Shown piece by piece: positions 1-6,585 of a DNA stretch of 11,462 nt. Location: positions 1 to 11,462 of the forward strand of contig DATGSX010000045.1 of the NCBI GenBank assembly GCA_035302145.1. Direction: 5' to 3'. The translations under genes were made by a program, and so were the position numbers. The stretch is from JAJYTI01 sp035302145 (GTDB taxonomy: Bacteria > Bacteroidota > Bacteroidia > Flavobacteriales > Flavobacteriaceae). Position 1 is the stretch's first letter, and each line of letters begins with the position of its first letter. The notes beneath the pieces were generated by a model that saw nothing but the letters and a program-made list of their open reading frames with translations, did no database searches and was not told the origin of the DNA.

Positions 1-276
1 AAGCAATGGCCGAATACTTGTTACAGGTAGTTTTTGAAACATAAATCGGACCGCTAAATCTAGGAACAAGTAGTATAGTACATATCGGTTTAAAGTGTCA
101 AAAATTTCTAAATCCATCTCTTTAATTAGGTCCACAATAAAGAATCCAAATAATAATAAGGTGACTGCGGAATAGAGTCCGATGAACCCAAGTAGGATTT
201 TTAAAACCAAATTGACTTGAAAAGAAGCAGATCGAGTGAAGGCTTTCCACTCTAAGTAAATAAATTTCGACAGCAT
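1..276 (-). CDS. DUF5687 family membrane protein (N-terminal part only)
   Basis: An open frame of 92 codons runs from an ATG at 276 on the minus strand to the window edge without a stop, so only the N-terminus is visible. It begins MLSKFIYLEWKAFTRSASF, has a hydrophobic helix at about residues 22-47 (LKILLGFIGLYSAVTLLLF), and continues with a second hydrophobic patch (VLYYLFLDLAVRFMFQKLP) near residues 66-84. The pattern of LEWK near the start, an RSASF-like segment and DLxxRFxxQKLPV is what I know from Bacteroidota DUF5687 proteins. These are polytopic proteins resembling ABC-2 export permeases and are often encoded beside an ABC ATPase. That partner would lie outside this window, so it cannot be tested here. 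No TAnnTTTG element is seen upstream of this start. The family call comes from recognition of the motif pattern; function is unknown. Confidence 0.75.
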   Translation of the reverse strand, partial: MLSKFIYLEWKAFTRSASFQVNLVLKILLGFIGLYSAVTLLLFGFFIVDLIKEMDLEIFDTLNRYVLYYLFLDLAVRFMFQKLPVTSIRPLL

Positions 277-461
277 CTGTTAATTGATAATTTAAATCTT
301 TCGCTATAACGTTCTAGTATTTAGTATACAACTCTTCTTGTTTGTTACACTGTAGAGCGATTTAATTCATGTTTCTCTTTCTGAAGATGAGTTGAAAACT
401 CCCATACTTTCGATAAAAATGACAACAGTGATCTATGATTAACTTAAATTATATCAATTGT

Positions 462-492
462 TTGTTAAATTATAGAATAAAACTTACGTTTA
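462..492 (+). promoter_or_regulatory. Possible weak Bacteroidota promoter for the 89-aa gene
   Basis: A TTG at 462-464 lies 20 bases upstream of TACGTTTA (485-492), one mismatch from the TAnnTTTG -7 consensus. A transcript starting about 7 bases further on would have a leader of roughly 15-20 bases ending in the A-rich stretch before the ATG at 515. No better candidate is visible in the rest of the 277-514 gap, which otherwise shows nothing clear. Confidence 0.3.
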
Positions 493-514
493 TACAAACT
501 TTAAAACTAAAAAC

Positions 515-784
515 ATGGAAGATCTTCAAACAATGGACAAAGCTTCAGAACCAATCATGTCGGTTAAAGATTGGGTAATTACGCTTATCGTATTAATTAT
601 TCCGCTAGTGAATTTAATTATGCTTTTTGTATGGGCATTCGGGGACGGGACAGTAAAAACAAAATCAAACTTTGCAAAAGCTCAATTGCTTATGTACTTA
701 ATTTTTATCGCCCTTGCTTTTATTTTTTCTATATTATTAGCCAGTCTTGGATTATTTGCAGGAGGTTTCCCGATGGACTATTAA
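515..784 (+). CDS. Small two-helix membrane protein of unknown function
   Basis: This 89-residue protein has a short polar N-terminus (about residues 1-18). Two strongly hydrophobic segments follow: roughly 19-43 (DWVITLIVLIIPLVNLIMLF plus WAF) and 58-83 (LLMYLIFIALAFIFSILLAS onward). They are joined by a short basic loop (GTVKTKSNFAKAQ). The pattern of W-x8-IPxVNxIMLFVWAF followed by a basic loop with an N/FAKA motif recurs in small bacterial membrane proteins, but I cannot attach a named family or function. The start is the first ATG after an A-rich leader, typical of this phylum. The gene is its own transcription unit: divergent from the gene on its left and closed by a hairpin terminator at 802-847. 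The overlapping frame at 571-819 has no such organisation and is a shadow. Confidence 0.75.
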   Translation: MEDLQTMDKASEPIMSVKDWVITLIVLIIPLVNLIMLFVWAFGDGTVKTKSNFAKAQLLMYLIFIALAFIFSILLASLGLFAGGFPMDY

Positions 785-801
785 TCCATTCAAAACAAAT
801 T

Positions 802-857
802 AAAACTACATCTTCTTAGTATCTCTGCTGGGGTAAGATGTAGTTTTCTTTTTCTTA
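802..857 (+). terminator. Intrinsic terminator after the 89-aa gene
   Basis: A perfect 13-bp inverted repeat pairs AAAACTACATCTT (802-814) with AAGATGTAGTTTT (835-847) across a 20-base loop. A T-rich tract (CTTTTTCTT) follows directly. It starts 18 bases past the stop codon, insulating the small gene from the SGNH/MBOAT operon. Confidence 0.85.
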
Positions 858-874
858 TATTTTTTGCCCATTTC

Positions 875-902
875 TTGCCTGTATTTGTTTCATATAGTTT
901 TG
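875..902 (+). promoter_or_regulatory. Promoter of the SGNH-SGNH-MBOAT operon
   Basis: TTG (875-877), a 17-base spacer and TAGTTTTG (895-902) match the Bacteroidota primary sigma factor consensus of TTG and TAnnTTTG; the spacer is at the short end of the accepted range. The expected transcript start near 909 gives a leader of about 25 bases before the GTG start at 935. This is the only good promoter ahead of the three overlapping genes. Confidence 0.55.
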
Positions 903-934
903 TATTTTCGCATAAATACAATTTTAACTAGCCT

Positions 935-2536
935 GTGTCGACTTCAAAATCCTATTGGTTTTATACGTTGCTTACCATAGCGTTGGCTATTGTATTTTTT
1001 GCGATTTTTAAACAATATTTACCTAAACAACTATTTCCGGAAACTACCGTCGATGAAGAGAATATTGTTGTAGATGAGTGGATGCAACAAGCGATTAAAG
1101 AAGATAGCCTTGCAGATACCACATCGGATACTATCCATACTAAAAGCGCTGCCGAGATTATCGCAGATGCATCAAATAAGAGAAAGGCCAAAGATTCCGT
1201 CCTTGTTGAAGATAACGTAGCAGTAGAGGAAAATAGAACCGTGGATGACCTTAATCTTTCAATAGAGGAAGCTTCTAACGAAATAGATGATGCTGTTTTC
1301 TTAAATCACTTTTATAAAAGTTTGTTGCAAATACAGAAAGCGCCCAACTCAAAACAAGTACGGATTGCCTATTTTGGTGACTCGATGACCGATGGCGATA
1401 TGATTGTCCAAGACCTACGGGAGCTATTTCAAGATAAGTTTGGAGGTGCTGGAGTTGGTTTTGTTCCCATAACCTCCGAGTCTGCAACCTCTCGAGGTAG
1501 TATTCACCATCGTTTTTCTAATAACTGGGAGGAATACGTATACTTTAAAACCTACGACACCATTTATCCTTTTGGTGTAAGCGGACAAGTGTTTTACCAA
1601 AACGACACCATAAACCCAACTACCTTACATTTCGCAACTGGATTATATGCTAAAGGGGCTCCTTTGGAAAAGCCTGTGTTATACTATGGGAAATCCGATA
1701 ACCAAGCAGGTAAAATTAAAATCAGTACTCCATCCGATACCACGGAACTGCTATTAAAATCAAATAGAATTTTAAATACATTAGCCTTAAGTAACAGAAG
1801 GAGGAAAAAAATCGATTTAGAGTTTATAAATGCCGATTCTATTCCTTTTTATGGGGTAGATTTTAGTTCTTCTTATGGAATTCAAGTCGATAACTTCTCT
1901 AAAAGAGGAAACTCAGGCTTACCGATTACGCAATTGGACACGCAACTTATGCACGCTTTTCAAAACGCATTAAAGTATGATTTGATTATCTTGCATTATG
2001 GAACCAATGTTTTAAATACCAATTCCTTTAATTACCGATGGTATCAATCGCGAATGCAACGTGTAGTAGATCATTTGCGAAACGCATTTCCAAACACTTC
2101 GATTTTGGTTGTTTCTATAGCTGATAAAGCAACCAAATATGAAACGGCTATGCAAACAGACTCGGCAGTTACTCATTTGTTGGCATCGCAAAGAGCTTAC
2201 GCAACAAAGAAAAAAACAGGTTTTGTAAATTTATTTACATTGATGGGGGGTGATGGTAGTATGATAGAGTGGGTAGAAGAAGAGCCTGTACGTGCCAATA
2301 AAGATTACACACACTTTAATCACCAAGGGGCAAAGCAAATTGCACAGATAATTTATCAGCAAATAGATAATGGCTTTGAAAAATACGTGAAAAAGAAAGA
2401 GGAGATAGATGCCGAAAGGGAGCGTATTCGTGTACAAGACAGTATAAGAAAAGCGGAAGAAGAAAGAATTAGACAGCAAAAGTTAGAACAGGAGCAAAGA
2501 ATAAAACAAGATTCAACCCATGTGTTACAGAACTAA
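935..2536 (+). CDS. Membrane-anchored SGNH/GDSL hydrolase-fold protein, putative O-acyl transferase or esterase
   Basis: This 533-residue protein has an N-terminal signal anchor (about residues 7-25) and an acidic low-complexity linker (about 30-118). An SGNH domain follows: block I G148-D149-S150, a block II-like G325-N326-S327-G328, block III G356-T357-N358 and block V D457-x-x-H460, so all catalytic positions are present. About 175 residues, probably beta-rich, separate blocks I and II, an arrangement I recall from Ape1-type peptidoglycan esterases. The tail (about 484-530) is highly charged and helical, probably a coiled coil. The domain should lie in the periplasm. The start is GTG, the only sensible choice: an in-frame TAG lies at 929-931, and the next ATG (residue 50) would remove the anchor. 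The gene overlaps the next by 17 bases. The downstream MBOAT gene suggests acyl transfer to an envelope glycan; whether this protein transfers or hydrolyses cannot be read from sequence. Confidence 0.85.
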   Translation: MSTSKSYWFYTLLTIALAIVFFAIFKQYLPKQLFPETTVDEENIVVDEWMQQAIKEDSLADTTSDTIHTKSAAEIIADASNKRKAKDSVLVEDNVAVEENRTVDDLNLSIEEASNEIDDAVFLNHFYKSLLQIQKAPNSKQVRIAYFGDSMTDGDMIVQDLRELFQDKFGGAGVGFVPITSESATSRGSIHHRFSNNWEEYVYFKTYDTIYPFGVSGQVFYQNDTINPTTLHFATGLYAKGAPLEKPVLYYGKSDNQAGKIKISTPSDTTELLLKSNRILNTLALSNRRRKKIDLEFINADSIPFYGVDFSSSYGIQVDNFSKRGNSGLPITQLDTQLMHAFQNALKYDLIILHYGTNVLNTNSFNYRWYQSRMQRVVDHLRNAFPNTSILVVSIADKATKYETAMQTDSAVTHLLASQRAYATKKKTGFVNLFTLMGGDGSMIEWVEEEPVRANKDYTHFNHQGAKQIAQIIYQQIDNGFEKYVKKKEEIDAERERIRVQDSIRKAEEERIRQQKLEQEQRIKQDSTHVLQN

Positions 2537-3947
2537 GATTTATTTATACATTCTTTTATTTATACCCATAATGGGATTTTCTCAATCCTTGGCAGAATCT
2601 TCTTACGAGATAGAGAAAAAGCTGCCAATGGATACGTGGAGTGTATTGTCAGATAATAATCTAAGCATACATAACCTAAGTGCTCTTCATGGTTTTTTTG
2701 AAGATCTACATAAACTATATAGTACCGATAGTGGTAAGGTAAGAATAACACAAATTGGTGACTCGCATACGCAAGTTGGTATTTTTCAAGGTATAGCAAG
2801 AAAAAAACTACAATATATATTTGGCAATGCTGGATTAGGCTTCACATTTCCACATAGACTTGCTCGTTCTAATGGCATTTCGGAATTGCGATATACCTCG
2901 TCGATTCCATGGGAAAGCAAACGAAATATTCATGCTACCGAAAAAGATTTAGTTGGCCTAAGTGGATTTAGCCTGCAAACAACAGAGTCAGACTTTGCGA
3001 TAAAACTAGAGCTTAATGAGGATGCGTATGCTTTCAACAAACTTCGGGTGTTTGCACCTGGGCCTATGTTTAGTATAGCCCAAGCTAATCGTGAAATAGA
3101 ATTGAAAAATTATAGCATAGAAAGAAAGGTGCATACCATAAAATCTGGAGAAGCATTGTCTATCATTGCTAGGAATTATGGGGTAACTGTAGCTAGCATA
3201 AAAAAAGCTAATAATCTTCGGTCCGATGTCATTCGAGCAGGAGCAAAGCTAATTATTCCTGTAAAAACGACTAAACCAGAACCTATAGATAGATCGGCTT
3301 TTGAATTCCTTTCCTTTTTAGATGAAGAAAATAGTTCTGTATATACTTTTCCTGAATATAAAAACGCTATTTGGTTGTTGCCAAGCGAAGGCGTTGATTC
3401 CTTTGCTTTGAATGGAGTAGTGCTAGAGCGTGATAATTCTGGACTGATATATGATGGGATAGGAGTGAATGGTGCGCGACTAATCGATTACAATAAAACC
3501 ACTTTGTTTTTTGACCAACTTGCAGAATTAGAGTCCAACTTAATAGTTATCTCTTTAGGCACAAATGAAGCCTTCGATACGATAGAAAAAGAAGCTTATC
3601 TAGCAAGTTTAGAAGAGTTTATAGGTAATGTTCGCGAACGAATGTCAGAAGTTCCAATTTTAATTACAACCCCACCACCTTCCTTGGTAAAAAGGCGAAC
3701 ACCAAATGCTTTAGTGGAACAATATGCCAATGAAATAGTGCGTATAGCCGAGGATTATAATGTAGCTGTATGGGATTTGTACCGAGTGCTTGGTGGAAAT
3801 GAGAAAATTAAAGAGAATTATGCTAATGGCTTGGTAGCAAGAGATTACATCCATTATACAAAAAATGGATATGAGCTGTCTGGCGCTTTGTTTTCAGAAG
3901 CTCTGTTAGAAGCATTTTATCATTACGCTATTAATTTAAGTAACTAA
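2520..3947 (+). CDS. Secreted SGNH/GDSL hydrolase with an embedded LysM domain
   Basis: The 475-residue product has a signal peptide (about residues 1-22, ending MGFSQ, a common flavobacterial cleavage context). SGNH blocks are clear: block I G80-D81-S82-H83, block II G315-V316-N317-G318, block III G347-T348-N349 and block V D442-x-x-H445. A LysM domain lies inside the fold at about 204-248 (VHTIKSGEALSIIARNYGV through AKLIIP), between blocks I and II. LysM binds GlcNAc-containing polymers, so peptidoglycan is the likely target. The region after block I (FGNAGLGFTFP) parallels the upstream protein (FGGAGVGFVPI), so the two are probably diverged paralogues. GDSHT at block I resembles Ape1-type O-acetylpeptidoglycan esterases as I remember them. 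The ATG overlaps the upstream gene by 17 bases, and the stop shares one base with the MBOAT start (TAATG), implying translational coupling. Esterase and acetyltransferase activity are both possible. Confidence 0.87.
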   Translation: MCYRTKIYLYILLFIPIMGFSQSLAESSYEIEKKLPMDTWSVLSDNNLSIHNLSALHGFFEDLHKLYSTDSGKVRITQIGDSHTQVGIFQGIARKKLQYIFGNAGLGFTFPHRLARSNGISELRYTSSIPWESKRNIHATEKDLVGLSGFSLQTTESDFAIKLELNEDAYAFNKLRVFAPGPMFSIAQANREIELKNYSIERKVHTIKSGEALSIIARNYGVTVASIKKANNLRSDVIRAGAKLIIPVKTTKPEPIDRSAFEFLSFLDEENSSVYTFPEYKNAIWLLPSEGVDSFALNGVVLERDNSGLIYDGIGVNGARLIDYNKTTLFFDQLAELESNLIVISLGTNEAFDTIEKEAYLASLEEFIGNVRERMSEVPILITTPPPSLVKRRTPNALVEQYANEIVRIAEDYNVAVWDLYRVLGGNEKIKENYANGLVARDYIHYTKNGYELSGALFSEALLEAFYHYAINLSN

Positions 3948-5614
3948 TGGCTATAGACGATTTTCTTGCATACCTGCCAGATGTAGAGAAGCTAGCGAGT
4001 TGGTTTATATACAATCCAAAAGAGCCTTTGTTATTTAACTCAGGCTTGTTTTTAGGATTGTTTTTCGCTTTTTACTTCGGCTATATTCTAATGCGCCGTA
4101 AATTTAGGTTGCGATTGCTATATACGGTAGCGTTTTCCTTGTTTTTCTATTATAAGTCCAGTGGTTTGTTCTTTTTACTTCTTGTAGCCACCACTATTGT
4201 AGATTACTATTTAGCTAGGCTTATAGACAGTGAGGAAAGAGAAGGTCGTAAAAAACTATACTTGAGCCTTAGTATTGTTTCTAATTTAGGGGTTTTAGCT
4301 TATTTTAAATACACTAATTTCTTTTTAGAATCAGTCAATCATCTCACAGGTAGCGAATTTCACATGCGCTATATTATCCTTCCTGTGGGGATTTCCTTCT
4401 TCACCTTTCAATCGATTAGTTACATCATCGAGGTGTATCGAAAGGAGATAAAATTAGCAGATAAGTTTTTAGACTATCTGTTTTATATTTCCTTTTTTCC
4501 ACAACTAGTTGCTGGACCTATTGTAAGAGCAAAAGACTTTATACCTCAAATCTATAGCAAGGTAAATCTGAAAAAAGAAGAGGTAAACGAAGCCTTGTTA
4601 TTAATTATAGGAGGATTGTTAAAAAAGGCGGTAATCTCCGATTATATATCTATCAACTTTGTGGATCGAGTTTTCGATGCGCCAAACTCGTACTCCGCAT
4701 TCGAAAACTTAGTGGCTACGTACGGCTATGCTATTCAGATTTACTGCGACTTTTCTGGATATTCCGATATGGCTATAGGATTAGCCTTATTATTGGGTTA
4801 TAGACTGCCAATAAACTTCGATGTACCATATCAGTCAGCCTCTATAACAGAGTTCTGGCGACGTTGGCATATCTCTTTGTCTACATGGCTTCGAGACTAT
4901 TTATATATTTCGGTAGGGGGAAATAGAAATGGGAGCTTTGGTGGCTATTTTTTTCCATCTCTCTTCTTTATAGGAGTAATTATCTGGGGAATAGCTATTT
5001 ACGATACTAGTGCAATTCCATTGTATATTGGAATAGGCAGTGTGCTGGTGTTCTTATCTACTATATTCTTCGCAAAGGAATCTAAGAAAGCCTTGTTTAC
5101 CAATTTTAACTTAATGACCACTATGTTGTTAGGTGGTTTATGGCATGGGGCTAGTTTACGCTTTATAGTTTGGGGTGCATTGCATGGAGTTGCTTTGGCT
5201 TTCCATAAACTATTTATGGAGTTTTTTCCAAAAATTAAAAACCCACCAAATTGGTGGAAACGTACCTGGCAATTATTATCGGTCCTTCTCACTTTTCATT
5301 TCGTAAGCTTTTGTTGGATCTTTTTCCGTGCAAGGGACTTCGATACGGCATTGCAGATTATTTATAATATATCGGCCTTAGAAATAAATGTTGAGAAGTG
5401 GCAAGTGCTTTTTGAAGCTTATAAACCTGTTATGTTATTATTAATTGTAGGGTTTATTTGGCACTTCCTTCCTAAACGTCTTGTAAATGGCATGGGAAGT
5501 GTATTCTCAGCTTCCCCAATTCCTATCAAAGCAGCTATAATTGGATTGGTATTTTGGTTGGTATACGCTACTGCGTCAACTGGTCCACAACCTTTTATCT
5601 ACTTCCAATTCTAA
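3947..5614 (+). CDS. MBOAT family O-acyltransferase (AlgI/PatA/DltB-like)
   Basis: This 555-residue polytopic inner-membrane protein carries the MBOAT signatures. They are QxVAGPIVR near residue 190, CDFSGYSDMAIG near 266-277, FWRRWHISLS (303-312, H308), WLRDYLYISVGGNR ending at R327, LLGGLWHGAS (W399-H400-G401) and GALHG with H413, the histidine expected to be essential. It ends in PFIYFQF, as many AlgI-like proteins do. Such enzymes move an acyl group, usually acetyl, across the inner membrane to periplasmic partners that modify alginate, cellulose, peptidoglycan or teichoic acid. Here the partners would be the two SGNH proteins, whose genes overlap in series with this one. One oddity: between GGNR and NLMTTMLLGGLWHG lie about 60 residues, where family members I recall have about 10. 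The extra part contains two hydrophobic stretches that look like added transmembrane helices. No clear terminator follows. The family call is firm; the substrate is inferred. Confidence 0.93.
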   Translation: MAIDDFLAYLPDVEKLASWFIYNPKEPLLFNSGLFLGLFFAFYFGYILMRRKFRLRLLYTVAFSLFFYYKSSGLFFLLLVATTIVDYYLARLIDSEEREGRKKLYLSLSIVSNLGVLAYFKYTNFFLESVNHLTGSEFHMRYIILPVGISFFTFQSISYIIEVYRKEIKLADKFLDYLFYISFFPQLVAGPIVRAKDFIPQIYSKVNLKKEEVNEALLLIIGGLLKKAVISDYISINFVDRVFDAPNSYSAFENLVATYGYAIQIYCDFSGYSDMAIGLALLLGYRLPINFDVPYQSASITEFWRRWHISLSTWLRDYLYISVGGNRNGSFGGYFFPSLFFIGVIIWGIAIYDTSAIPLYIGIGSVLVFLSTIFFAKESKKALFTNFNLMTTMLLGGLWHGASLRFIVWGALHGVALAFHKLFMEFFPKIKNPPNWWKRTWQLLSVLLTFHFVSFCWIFFRARDFDTALQIIYNISALEINVEKWQVLFEAYKPVMLLLIVGFIWHFLPKRLVNGMGSVFSASPIPIKAAIIGLVFWLVYATASTGPQPFIYFQF

Positions 5615-5655
5615 GACACGATTAATATTTCAATGGTGTTTAGCATAAAAAGCCC

Positions 5656-5663
5656 TAGTTTTG
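5656..5663 (+). promoter_or_regulatory. -7 element for the YoaK-family gene
   Basis: TAGTTTTG is a perfect TAnnTTTG match, the same octamer as upstream of the SGNH operon, followed by CA. No TTG is present at the expected -33 distance, so the promoter may be weak or need help. The predicted leader is about 20 bases and includes GGAAG (5681-5685), a partial Shine-Dalgarno-like stretch, before the ATG at 5692. Confidence 0.4.
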
Positions 5664-5691
5664 CAACCAATCAAAAAATAGGAAGAAATTA

Positions 5692-6438
5692 ATGTTACGA
5701 CGCTCTGGAAGTAGGAGATCATATAGGCATAATATTTACTTAGCATCAACGCTATCGTTGGTAGCTGGAATTGTAAATATTACAGGCTGGATGGGATTGG
5801 GAGTGTTGACGACTAACGTTACCGGACATTTTGTGTTTTTGTCGGAAGAGTTTATTCATAAAAACTATCAAATCGCTATTGGTTTTTTCTTACTTATTAA
5901 TGCGTTTCTACTTGGTGCTTTTATCTCGAGTGTGTTTACTGAAGGTGGTAGATATAAAACACAAAAGCATTTGGTAAGCTATGTTCTACCAATCAGTATT
6001 GAGATTGCCGTTCTTCTGGTAGTCGCTTTTTCTGAATTGTTCTTTGTAAACGTGGAGGATTATCGAATATTACTAGCCATGCTTTTATTGTTTGCTATGG
6101 GATTACAAAACGCTTTGGTAACATATGTATCGCAATCGGTAGTTAGAACCACGCATCTTACCGGTATATTTACCGATCTTGGAATAGAATTATCGCAGCT
6201 GTTGTTTTATAAAAAACCTGAGCATAGGAAGGTTTTAAAGAGATCGGTTTTTTTAAAGATTATGATTATTGGTAGTTTCACTTTTGGAGGTATTATAGGC
6301 ACTTTACTTTATAATAACTATGGATTAAAAACCTTACTTCTAAGTATACTTATATTACTTGCTGTGTTAACGTACGATAACATCACGCTAAGGCGATATA
6401 TGAGAAAGATTAAGAACGCAAGGAGTATGGAAGGTTAA
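5692..6438 (+). CDS. YoaK/DUF1275 family membrane protein
   Basis: The 248-residue product has a basic N-terminus (RRSGSRRSYRH) and then six or so hydrophobic segments. The diagnostic stretch is in the first helix pair: LVAGIVNITGWMGLGVLTTN followed by VTGH. This matches the DUF1275 pattern of AG-x-VD/N near the start, then a GL-x-V/TxNxTG motif. The second half repeats the pattern: LLLFAMGLQNALVTYVSQSV, then TTHLTGIFTDLGIELSQLL, consistent with an internally duplicated small transporter-like fold. The molecular function of the family is not established. The gene lies 77 bp downstream of the MBOAT gene on the same strand, with its own -7 element, so I treat it as a separate unit, although read-through from the operon is possible. 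The length is normal for the family, and I see no defects. Confidence 0.85.
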   Translation: MLRRSGSRRSYRHNIYLASTLSLVAGIVNITGWMGLGVLTTNVTGHFVFLSEEFIHKNYQIAIGFFLLINAFLLGAFISSVFTEGGRYKTQKHLVSYVLPISIEIAVLLVVAFSELFFVNVEDYRILLAMLLLFAMGLQNALVTYVSQSVVRTTHLTGIFTDLGIELSQLLFYKKPEHRKVLKRSVFLKIMIIGSFTFGGIIGTLLYNNYGLKTLLLSILILLAVLTYDNITLRRYMRKIKNARSMEG

Positions 6439-6520
6439 AGAGAGGGGGTTATTGTATAGTACAGTAAAACTCTTGAAAAGTATATATTATATAAAATTAG
6501 GGATGTAGCATAACATTTGT

Positions 6521-6528
6521 TATTTTTG
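6521..6528 (+). promoter_or_regulatory. -7 element for sucC
   Basis: TATTTTTG followed by CA is a perfect TAnnTTTG match 57 bases upstream of the sucC ATG. At the -33 position there is only TTA (6497-6499, 21-base spacing). The predicted leader is about 50 bases, AT-rich, with no Shine-Dalgarno sequence. Confidence 0.45.
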
Positions 6529-6585
6529 CATCATTCGAAAATCTGATTAAAATTTTAAGTAATACGAAATCGTAAATATATAATT

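Noticed and set aside
277..514. Divergent regulatory region with an operator or riboswitch.
   Set aside because: No convincing inverted repeat, conserved aptamer-like element or minus-strand -7 element is visible; only a weak plus-strand promoter is listed.
3947..5614. Assignment of the operon to alginate acetylation (algI).
   Set aside because: No alginate polymerisation or export genes are nearby, and the partner carries LysM, which does not bind alginate. Only the family-level similarity is kept.
6439..6520. Terminator after the YoaK-family gene.
   Set aside because: AGAG and CTCT could pair across a long loop, but the stem is only four bases and no T-run follows.
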